Of a stretch of 13,527 nucleotides of DNA, positions 1-8,408 are shown piece by piece. The translations under genes were made by a program, and so were the position numbers. The DNA is taken from assembly GCA_023444765.1 (NCBI GenBank), contig JAEXLY010000124.1, forward strand, positions 1-13,527, read 5' to 3'. Position 1 is the first letter of the stretch, and every line of letters starts with the position of its first letter. Under the pieces are notes generated by a model that worked only from the letters and a program-made list of their open reading frames with translations, had not been told where the DNA came from and did not search any database. The stretch comes from Pseudomonadota bacterium. Its GTDB lineage: Bacteria; Pseudomonadota; Gammaproteobacteria; Xanthomonadales; Xanthomonadaceae.

Positions 1-78
1 CCGCGGGCTCCCCCCGCCCCCCCCCCCCCCGCCGGGCGCGCTGAGGCCCGTCAGGTCGCCGCCTACCAGCGCCCGTGA
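1..78 (+). CDS. Possible C-terminal end of an upstream gene (partial)
   Basis: Frame 1 is open from the window edge to a TGA at 76-78. It reads a proline-rich stretch from the C tracts and then ends in AEARQVAAYQRP. Third positions are mostly G or C, as in the real genes here, but that also holds for noncoding DNA in this window. In E. coli and many gammaproteobacteria zipA lies directly upstream of ligA, so the end of zipA is the natural candidate. I cannot recognise ZipA in so few residues. The 14-C run may also carry a length error that shifts the frame. This is a placeholder, not a confident gene. Confidence 0.22.
   Translation, partial: PRAPPAPPPPAGRAEARQVAAYQRP
10..30. repeat. C homopolymer tracts (C6-G-C14)
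   Basis: Six C residues (10-15), one G, then fourteen C residues (17-30) form an extreme low-complexity tract. Lengths of such runs are often wrong in assemblies, so any reading frame crossing it is unreliable. A similar 11-C run lies 36 bases from the other end of the window. Confidence 0.9.
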
Positions 79-101
79 CAGCCAAATCCGGTGCCGCGTC
101 C

Positions 102-107
102 TACAAT
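102..107 (+). promoter_or_regulatory. Probable -10 box for a leaderless ligA transcript
   Basis: TACAAT at 102-107 matches five of six bases of the sigma-70 -10 consensus. It ends 7 bases before the ATG at 115, so transcription would start at or next to the A of the start codon. No Shine-Dalgarno sequence lies in the short gap. A -35 box is not clear: GTGACA at 75-80 resembles TTGACA, but the spacer would be 21 bp. The same layout occurs at mtnA. The transcription start is inferred. Confidence 0.55.
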
Positions 108-114
108 CCGCCCC

Positions 115-2619
115 ATGCCTGACCCCACCGCCACCGCCCGTGTCGCCGAGCTGCGCGCGCGCATCGAAGACGCCAATCATCGCTACTACGTCCTCGACGA
201 TCCCTCGATCCCGGACGCCGACTACGACGCGCTGATGCGCGAGCTCGAGGCGCTGGAGCAGGCACATCCGGAGCTGGCCAGCGATGACTCGCCGACCCGC
301 ACCGTCGGCACCCGTCCCGACGGCGGCTTCCCCGAGGTGGACCATGTCATCCCGATGCTCTCGCTCGCCAATGCCTTCGAGAGCGCGGGCGTGGCCGACG
401 ATGCCGATGACCGCGTGCGCTACGCCGAGGTCGCCGATTTCGAGCGCCGCATCGAGCAGAAGCTGGGCATCGCCGCGCCCGTGTTCTCGGTCGAACCCAA
501 GCTCGACGGCCTGGCGATCAGCCTGCGCTACGAGGACGGCGTGTTCGTGCAGGGCGCGACGCGCGGCGACGGTGCCACCGGCGAGAACGTCACCGCCAAC
601 CTGCGCCAGGTGCGCGCGGTGCCGCTGCGCCTGCGCGCTGGCGACGCGCCGCCGCCTGCGGTGCTGGAGGTGCGCGGCGAGATCTACATGCCGCGCAAGG
701 CCTTCGCCGAATGGAATGCGAAGGCGCTGGAGCGCAACGAGAAGCTGCTGGCGAACCCGCGCAATGGCGCGGCCGGTTCGCTGCGCCAGCTCGATCCCGC
801 GGTCACGCGGCGCCGGCCGCTGGCCTTCTTCGCCTACGGCGTGGGCGAGGTGCGCGGGCTGGAGCTGCCCGAGACGCATTCGCAGACCCTGGCCCTGCTG
901 CGTGGCTTCGGCTTTCCGGTCGCGCCCGAGGTCGACACCGCCAAGGGCTTCGATGGCCTGCTGGCCTACTTCCGCCGCATCGGCCGGCAACGCGATACGC
1001 TGCCGTACGACATCGACGGCGTGGTCTACAAGCTCGACGATTACGACCAGCAGCGCGAGATGGGCTTCGTCTCGCGCGCGCCGCGCTGGGCGCTGGCGCA
1101 CAAGTTCCCGGCGCAGGAGCAGGCCACGGTGTTGCGGGCGATCGAAGTGCAGGTCGGCCGCACCGGCGCGATCACGCCGGTGGCGCGGCTGGAGCCGGTG
1201 CAGGTCGCCGGCGTCACCGTCACCAACGCGACGCTGCACAATGCCGACCAGATCGCGCGGCTCGACGCGCGCGAGGGCGACACGGTGATCGTGCGCCGCG
1301 CCGGAGACGTGATCCCCGAGATCGTGCGGGTGATCGAGGAACGCCGCCCGGCGGGCGCCGTGCCCTGGAACATGCCGTCGCAGTGCCCGGTCTGCGGCTC
1401 GGAACTGGTGCGAGAGGAGGGCGCGGCGGCCTGGCGTTGCAGCGGCGGGCTGTCCTGCCCGGCGCAGCGCAAGGAGGCGGTGCGCCATTTCGCCTCGCGC
1501 CGGGCGATGGACATCGAGGGCCTGGGCGACCGCCAGGCCGAGGCGCTGGTGGAATTCGGCTTCGTGCATTCGCCGGCCGACCTGTACGCGCTCACGGTCG
1601 AGGACCTGGTGCGGATGAAGACCGCGCTCGACGCCGGCACGACTGCCGACCTGTTCACGGCCGTGGCCGACAGCCGCGGCGCGTTGGCGCTCGATATCGC
1701 GGGGCAGAAGGCCCTTGCCGACGAGGCGCTGGAGTGGAAGGACGCCGGGTTCCTGCGCAAGCACCTTGCCGTCGACGTGTCCGGCAAGCTGGCCACGCGC
1801 TGGGCCGAGAACCTCGTCGCCGGAATCGAGGCCAGCAAGCGCACGACACTGCCGCGGTTCCTGTTCGCGCTCGGCATCCCGCACCTCGGCGAAACCACGG
1901 CCAGGTCGCTGGCTGCCTGGCTGGGCACGCTGGACTTCGTGCGCACCACGCCGGCGGTGCTGCTGCAGGCGTTGCCGGACATCGGCTCGGAGGTCGCACG
2001 CTCGATCGCGACCTTCTTCGAGCAGCCGGGCAATGCGGTCGTGGTCGATGCGCTGCTCACGGCCGGGATCACGTTCACCGACGAGGCGGCGCCTTCCGCC
2101 GCGCTGCGCGAACGCCTGGGCCTGGCCCACCTGCTCGGCACGCTGCCGGTCGACAAGCTCGGCGGCAAGAGCGCCGAGCGCCTGGCCGGGACCTACGGCA
2201 CGCTCGACGCGCTGCTGCGCGCCAATGCCAGCGGCTGGACGGGCGCGGGCGCTTCGAGTGCGGGCGCGGAGAACCTGGCCGCCTACCTCGCCGACCAGGA
2301 CGCGCTGGCCGGACTGCACGCCGCCGATGCCGCGATGCGCCGCCTGCTGGACGCCGCGCCGGCCAGGGCCGAACGCGCGGCCGGGCCGCTAGAAGGCAAG
2401 ACCGTGGTGCTGACCGGCAGCCTGTCGGCGATGACCCGCGACGAGGCCGGCGGGAAACTCGAGGCGCTGGGCGCCAAGGTCACCGGCAGCGTGTCGAAGA
2501 AGACGCACCTGGTGGTGGCCGGCGAAGCCGCGGGCTCCAAGCTCGCGAAGGCGCAGGAGCTGGGCATCGAAGTCTGGGACGAGGCGCAGCTGCTGGACTT
2601 CCTCGGAAAGCATTCGTGA
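115..2619 (+). CDS. ligA: NAD-dependent DNA ligase LigA, enlarged form
   Basis: LigA seals nicks in duplex DNA using NAD+, joining Okazaki fragments and finishing repair in the cytoplasm. From the ATG at 115 the product is 834 residues. An N-terminal Ia domain (about 8-50) binds the NMN half of NAD. The adenylation domain has the KLDG motif with nucleophile K129, then E189, K306 (IDGVVYK) and K330 (HKFPAQEQ). These lie a constant 16 residues beyond E. coli K115, E173, K290 and K314. An OB fold follows, then a zinc finger (C424, C427, C442, C448), a helix-hairpin-helix region, and a BRCT domain (about 757-834). E. coli LigA has about 671 residues; most of the excess lies at about 503-554 and 657-755. 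A GTG at 91 could extend the frame by 8 codons, but it lies upstream of the -10 box, so the ATG is preferred. The stop overlaps the next gene. Function is very secure; the start is likely. Confidence 0.97.
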   Translation: MPDPTATARVAELRARIEDANHRYYVLDDPSIPDADYDALMRELEALEQAHPELASDDSPTRTVGTRPDGGFPEVDHVIPMLSLANAFESAGVADDADDRVRYAEVADFERRIEQKLGIAAPVFSVEPKLDGLAISLRYEDGVFVQGATRGDGATGENVTANLRQVRAVPLRLRAGDAPPPAVLEVRGEIYMPRKAFAEWNAKALERNEKLLANPRNGAAGSLRQLDPAVTRRRPLAFFAYGVGEVRGLELPETHSQTLALLRGFGFPVAPEVDTAKGFDGLLAYFRRIGRQRDTLPYDIDGVVYKLDDYDQQREMGFVSRAPRWALAHKFPAQEQATVLRAIEVQVGRTGAITPVARLEPVQVAGVTVTNATLHNADQIARLDAREGDTVIVRRAGDVIPEIVRVIEERRPAGAVPWNMPSQCPVCGSELVREEGAAAWRCSGGLSCPAQRKEAVRHFASRRAMDIEGLGDRQAEALVEFGFVHSPADLYALTVEDLVRMKTALDAGTTADLFTAVADSRGALALDIAGQKALADEALEWKDAGFLRKHLAVDVSGKLATRWAENLVAGIEASKRTTLPRFLFALGIPHLGETTARSLAAWLGTLDFVRTTPAVLLQALPDIGSEVARSIATFFEQPGNAVVVDALLTAGITFTDEAAPSAALRERLGLAHLLGTLPVDKLGGKSAERLAGTYGTLDALLRANASGWTGAGASSAGAENLAAYLADQDALAGLHAADAAMRRLLDAAPARAERAAGPLEGKTVVLTGSLSAMTRDEAGGKLEALGAKVTGSVSKKTHLVVAGEAAGSKLAKAQELGIEVWDEAQLLDFLGKHS

Positions 2620-3083
2620 GTGCGGCGGTGGCGTTGCGGCCGTTGCGGGCGGGCGAGCTGCCGCGCCTGCTCGACATGCTGCGCGGCTTCTACGCCGAGG
2701 ACCGCATTCCGCTCGACGAGGCCCGCGTGCGACGCGGCATCGACCGGCTGCTGGCCGATCCTTCGCTCAGCGCGCTGCTGTTCGCCGAAGTCGACAGCGC
2801 GTGCGTCGGCTATCTCATCCTCGGCTGGTGCTTCAGCATCGAACAGGGCGGCCGCCACGTGCTGGTCGACGAGCTGTATCTGGCACCGGCCGCGCGAGGC
2901 CGGGGGCTGGGCGGCGCGCTGCTCGCGGCGGCCTGCGACTGGGCGCGCGGGCATGGTGCGGCGGTCGCCCGGCTGGAAGTGAACCGCCACAACGCGCGCG
3001 CCAGGGCGCTCTACCTGCGGCAGGGCTTCCGCGACGACCAGCGCGACATCCTCACCCGGGTGTTGGCTGAGGCAGCGGCATGA
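2616..3083 (+). CDS. GNAT-family N-acetyltransferase
   Basis: The 155-residue product is a single GNAT domain, predicted to move an acetyl group from acetyl-CoA to an amine; the substrate is unknown. Motif A shows the strand VDELYL (84-89) followed by the acetyl-CoA pyrophosphate loop RGRGLG (94-99, R-x-x-G-x-G). Motif B follows with N123 and N126 and the typical ALYLRQGF (131-138). The start is a GTG at 2616 that overlaps the ligA stop in GTGA, with GGAAAG at 2605-2610 five bases upstream as ribosome binding site. The stop overlaps epmA in ATGA. Translation is therefore probably coupled to both neighbours. Placement before epmA invites the idea of a protein-modifying role in translation, but nothing in the sequence names a substrate; a small-molecule or RimI-like role is equally possible. 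Family call strong, function open. Confidence 0.88.
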   Translation: MSAAVALRPLRAGELPRLLDMLRGFYAEDRIPLDEARVRRGIDRLLADPSLSALLFAEVDSACVGYLILGWCFSIEQGGRHVLVDELYLAPAARGRGLGGALLAAACDWARGHGAAVARLEVNRHNARARALYLRQGFRDDQRDILTRVLAEAAA

Positions 3084-4030
3084 ACCACGAGGCCCTGCGC
3101 CTGCGCGCCCGTCTCAACCGGCTGGTGCGCGAGTTCTTCGACGCACGCGGCGTGCTGGAGGTCGAGACGCCCGTGTTGTCTCGCGCCGGCAATACCGATC
3201 CCAACATCGCCTCGTTCCGTCTGGAGTTCTCCGGCCGGACCGATGGCGGCCCGCGCACCCGCTGGCTCCGCACCTCGGCCGAGTTCCCGATGAAGCGGCT
3301 GCTCGCCGAAGGCCTCGGCGACTGCTACGAGCTGGGCCGCGTGTTCCGCGACGGCGAGGCGGGCGGGCGCCACAACCCCGAGTTCACCATGCTCGAGTGG
3401 TACCGCGTCGGCTGGACGCTGGAGCCACTGATCGACGAGACCGCGATGCTGGTGCAGGCTGCGCTGGGCCTGGTCGGGCGCGAGGCGAGCTTGCGCAAGG
3501 CCTCGTTCCGCGATGTGTATCGCGAGGCGCTGGGCATCGACCCGATGACGGCTTCCATCGAGGAACTGCGCGCCGCCTTCGCGGGCGACATCGACCCCGA
3601 AGGCCTCACCCGCGACGACTGGCTCGACCTGCTGATGACCCACCGTATCCAGCCGGCATTTCCCGACGGCCAGTTGCTGGCGATGTACGACTACCCGGCC
3701 ACGCAATGCGCACTAGCGAAAGTGGCCCGGCGCGACGGCGTGGATGTGGCCGAACGCTTCGAGCTCTACCTCGGCCCGCTGGAGCTGGCCAACGGCTACC
3801 ACGAGCTCACCGACGCGACCGAGCAGCGCGCCCGCTTCGAACGCGACCACCAGGTCCGTGCCGGCCGTGGGCTGGTAAGGCCACCGATCGACCAGGCGCT
3901 GCTCGCGGCCCTGGCCGCCGGCATGCCCGATTGCGCCGGCGTCGCACTGGGCGTGGACCGCCTGCTGATGGCCATGCTGGGCACCGGCGGGATCGCCGAC
4001 GTGCTGGCCTACGACTTCAACCGCGCCTGA
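3080..4030 (+). CDS. epmA: Elongation factor P lysyltransferase EpmA (GenX/PoxA)
   Basis: EpmA is a lysyl-tRNA synthetase paralog that attaches (R)-beta-lysine, made by EpmB, to a conserved lysine of elongation factor P, which relieves ribosome stalling at polyproline. The 316-residue product is close to the E. coli length (325) and lacks the N-terminal anticodon-binding domain of LysRS. Class II motif 1 lies at about 20-31 (FDARGVLEVETP). TSAEFPMKRLL (65-75) comes before motif 2 at 89-109, with FRDGE and HNPEFTMLEWYR. Motif 3 is GVALGVDRLLM at 287-297. YDYPATQCALAK (203-214) and ELANGYHELTD (235-245) are typical of this subfamily. GAGG at 3069-3072 sits 7 bases before the ATG, which overlaps the acetyltransferase stop. 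Neither efp nor epmB is in the window, so the partners must be elsewhere. Confidence 0.95.
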   Translation: MNHEALRLRARLNRLVREFFDARGVLEVETPVLSRAGNTDPNIASFRLEFSGRTDGGPRTRWLRTSAEFPMKRLLAEGLGDCYELGRVFRDGEAGGRHNPEFTMLEWYRVGWTLEPLIDETAMLVQAALGLVGREASLRKASFRDVYREALGIDPMTASIEELRAAFAGDIDPEGLTRDDWLDLLMTHRIQPAFPDGQLLAMYDYPATQCALAKVARRDGVDVAERFELYLGPLELANGYHELTDATEQRARFERDHQVRAGRGLVRPPIDQALLAALAAGMPDCAGVALGVDRLLMAMLGTGGIADVLAYDFNRA

Positions 4031-4049
4031 GCCGGCACCGGCCGGCGCG

Positions 4050-4055
4050 TAGAAT
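4050..4055 (+). promoter_or_regulatory. Probable -10 box for a leaderless mtnA transcript
   Basis: TAGAAT at 4050-4055 is a good -10 box ending 6 bases before the mtnA ATG at 4062, so the predicted start of transcription falls on the ATG. There is no Shine-Dalgarno sequence between epmA and mtnA. The -35 region at the right distance (CTGAGC, 4027-4032) matches only three of six bases and overlaps the epmA stop. This suggests mtnA can be expressed separately from the ligA-epmA operon. Confidence 0.55.
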
Positions 4056-4061
4056 GGCGCG

Positions 4062-5132
4062 ATGACCGACAGCATCGACTACGCCCGCTACGACCGCGTC
4101 CGCCCGATCCGCTGGACCGGGGAGTCCCTGGAACTGCTGGACCAGCGCAAGCTGCCGTTCGTCGTGGAATACCTTTCCTGTCGCAGCAGCGACGAGGTGG
4201 CAACCGCCATCCGCGAACTGGCGGTGCGCGGCGCCCCGGCCATCGGCATCTCCGCGGCATGGGGCGCGGTGCTGGCGGCGCGCGTTGTGGAGTCGGTCGA
4301 TGCATCCGCAGCGGCGCAGGCGCTGGAGCCGGCGCTGCAGCGGCTCAATGCCGCGCGACCGACCGCGGTCAACCTGGCCTGGGCGCTGGCGCGCATGCGG
4401 GCCGCGCTGGTGCGCGCGCAGGCGGGCGAGGGCATGGACTGGCGCGCAGCGCTCGAAGCCGAGGCGCGGGCGATCGAGACCGAAGACCTGGCCGCCAACC
4501 ACGCCATGGGAACGCTCGGCGCCGCGCTGATCCCCCCCGGCAGCGGCGTGCTCACCCATTGCAACACCGGTTCGCTGGCCACCGCCGGCTTCGGCACCGC
4601 GCTCGGCGTCATCCGCGCGGGCGTGGCGGAAGGCCGCATCGGCAAGGTCTTCGCCGGGGAGACGCGGCCCTGGCAGCAGGGCGCGCGCCTGACCGCCTGG
4701 GAACTGCTGCAGGACGGGATCCCGGCCACGCTGATCGCCGACTCGGCCGCCGCCCACCTGATGAAGACCGGCGCAGTGCAGTGGGTGGTCGTCGGGGCCG
4801 ACCGCATCTGCGCCAACGGCGACACCGCCAACAAGATCGGCACCTACCAGCTGGCCATCGCCGCGCGCCACCACGGCGCGAAGTTCATGGTGGTGGCGCC
4901 GTCCTCGACGGTCGACATGGAGACCGCCTCGGGCGATCTGATCGAGATCGAGGAGCGCGATCCGACCGAACTGCTGGGCATCGGCGGCACCCGCACCGTC
5001 GCCGACGGCGTGCCGGCGTGGAACCCGGTGTTCGACGTGACCCCCGCCGCGCTGATCGATGCCATCGTGACCGAGAAGGGGGTCGTCGAGCATCCGGACA
5101 CCGCGTCCATGCGGGCACTGTTCGGCGCCTGA
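4062..5132 (+). CDS. mtnA: S-methyl-5-thioribose-1-phosphate isomerase MtnA
   Basis: MtnA converts methylthioribose-1-phosphate to methylthioribulose-1-phosphate in the methionine salvage pathway, which recycles the methylthioadenosine left by polyamine synthesis. It is a cytosolic enzyme related to the eIF2B alpha/beta/delta family. The 356 residues show the family motifs in order: AVRGAPAIGISAAWG (54-68), HCNTGSLAT (166-174) with catalytic C167, AGETRPWQQGARLTAWEL (198-215), GADRICANGDTANKIGTYQLA (245-265) with catalytic D247, and VAPSSTVD (278-285). C167 and D247 correspond to Cys160 and Asp240 of Bacillus subtilis MtnA. Start ATG 4062, 31 bp after epmA, with no ribosome binding site but a -10 box just upstream. 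No other salvage gene (mtnB, mtnC, mtnD) is in the window. Related eIF2B-like isomerases exist, but the full motif set makes MtnA the clear call. Confidence 0.96.
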   Translation: MTDSIDYARYDRVRPIRWTGESLELLDQRKLPFVVEYLSCRSSDEVATAIRELAVRGAPAIGISAAWGAVLAARVVESVDASAAAQALEPALQRLNAARPTAVNLAWALARMRAALVRAQAGEGMDWRAALEAEARAIETEDLAANHAMGTLGAALIPPGSGVLTHCNTGSLATAGFGTALGVIRAGVAEGRIGKVFAGETRPWQQGARLTAWELLQDGIPATLIADSAAAHLMKTGAVQWVVVGADRICANGDTANKIGTYQLAIAARHHGAKFMVVAPSSTVDMETASGDLIEIEERDPTELLGIGGTRTVADGVPAWNPVFDVTPAALIDAIVTEKGVVEHPDTASMRALFGA

Positions 5133-5207
5133 GCACCGGCGCCGCCCGCTGCCCCGGAAACCGCGCCTGATGCCGCTGCAAGTGATTGTTTTTCCGGCGT
5201 TATTGGC

Positions 5208-5236
5208 TGGAGAAAAATGCGCCGTCGTGGTAGCAT
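5208..5236 (+). promoter_or_regulatory. Candidate gyrA promoter with extended -10
   Basis: TGGAGA (5208-5213, four of six -35 matches), a 17-bp spacer, and TAGCAT (5231-5236) preceded by TGG at 5228-5230 form a plausible extended -10 promoter. It sits in the only notably AT-rich patch nearby (about 5181-5219, with T5 and A5 runs). Transcription would begin near 5243 and leave a leader of about 100 nt before gyrA. In E. coli gyrA is induced when supercoiling relaxes; whether this promoter does the same cannot be seen. No clear intrinsic terminator for mtnA precedes it. Confidence 0.45.
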
Positions 5237-5341
5237 TCCGGTACTGATCCGGCGGGGCCAAACGGCTCCGCCGCCACGTTTCCGGGCCGCTGCGTTTGCA
5301 GCCGAGGGGAAGCCCGGCTCCACAGGACGCAAAGCAATCCG

Positions 5342-7942
<2,601 letters not shown>

Positions 7943-7972
7943 TGCCGCGCCGGTCGTCCACGCGGCAGATGA

Positions 7973-8002
7973 GAAGAAGCCCGCCATCCGGCGGGCTTTT
8001 TC
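7973..8002 (+). terminator. Rho-independent terminator after gyrA
   Basis: AAGCCCGCC (7977-7985), a four-base loop ATCC, and GGCGGGCTT (7990-7998) form a perfect 9-bp GC-rich stem running into five T residues (7997-8001). The stem can extend to 13 bp (7973-7985 with 7990-8002) through one G-T pair. It lies 30 bp after the gyrA stop and should end the gyrA transcript, so the next gene needs its own promoter. Confidence 0.92.
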
Positions 8003-8377
8003 GTTCTCTCGTACCGGTTCTGCGGGTGTACCTGCCCACGGACCGTGCCTGGCGCACCTTCGCTACGGATGCGATCCGGTCCGGATCCGCTCTTCGCGTC
8101 GGTCGACGTGCCATGCGTCCGGAGCAGGCGCGCAGCGGACCAGGGGACGGCCGCGCGGCCGGGAGGAAGGTCGCCCGGCCGGGATCTCCCGTGGCACCGG
8201 GCTCGTCTCCAAGAGGGAGGGACATCGTTCCGTTGCGCCCGGACCCATGGAACCGCCGGGCAGGGTGGAGCGTCGGTCCGTACATCGCGCCGTGGTGCCG
8301 GATGCGCCAGGACCCGCGGGGACGATGCGCCTCTTGCCGGGAGGGCGACCACGCCGGTGGCGTCCCCGGGCGCTGAC
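8003..8377. other. Noncoding GC-rich spacer between gyrA terminator and next promoter
   Basis: About 375 bp lie between the terminator and the -10 box of the next gene. Frames are open on both strands, but none has a ribosome binding site, a plausible start and a protein I recognise; translations are rich in Arg, Pro and Gly, as expected from GC-rich noncoding DNA. It holds inverted repeats around 8148-8180 and a small hairpin (ACGCC-GGT-GGCGT, 8351-8363) just upstream of the promoter. No tRNA, insertion sequence end or array was seen. It could hold regulatory sites, a small RNA or the remains of a lost gene; the sequence does not decide. Confidence 0.6.
8148..8180. repeat. Palindrome and overlapping inverted repeat
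   Basis: CGGCCGCGCGGCCG (8148-8161) is a perfect 14-bp palindrome. Overlapping it, GGCCGGG (8157-8163) pairs with CCCGGCC (8174-8180) across a 10-base loop, and GGCCGGG recurs at 8177-8183. They could be DNA-binding sites or RNA structure, but GC-rich sequence makes short palindromes by chance and no T run follows, so this is not a standard terminator. Confidence 0.45.
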
Positions 8378-8402
8378 TATACTTTCCGCCTGAACGAAGG
8401 AG
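8378..8402 (+). promoter_or_regulatory. -10 box and ribosome binding site of the alpha-2-macroglobulin gene
   Basis: TATACT (8378-8383) is a five-of-six -10 match in otherwise GC-rich sequence; no -35 box is visible at 16-18 bp spacing, so an activator may be needed. AAGGAG (8397-8402) is a near-perfect Shine-Dalgarno sequence 6 bases before the ATG at 8409. The predicted leader is only about 20 nt. Unlike ligA and mtnA, this gene has a conventional leader. Confidence 0.6.
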
Positions 8403-8408
8403 CGGGCC

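Noticed and set aside
91..114. GTG start giving LigA eight extra residues
   Set aside because: It places the start codon upstream of the -10 box; the ATG at 115 fits both the promoter and the usual N-terminus.
711..2615. Plus-strand frame running upstream of the acetyltransferase, as a 790-codon fusion
   Set aside because: Only the part from the GTG at 2616 looks like a protein. The earlier part is an Arg/Gly/Ala-rich out-of-frame reading of ligA.
5133..5200. Possible intrinsic terminator after mtnA, suggested by the T5 run at 5189-5193
   Set aside because: No stable stem directly precedes the T run; the AT-rich patch is better explained as part of the gyrA promoter region.
8351..8363. ACGCC-GGT-GGCGT hairpin as an operator for the alpha-2-macroglobulin promoter
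   Set aside because: Five-base arms are too short to stand out at this GC content, and no second copy was seen; kept only as a note in the spacer entry.
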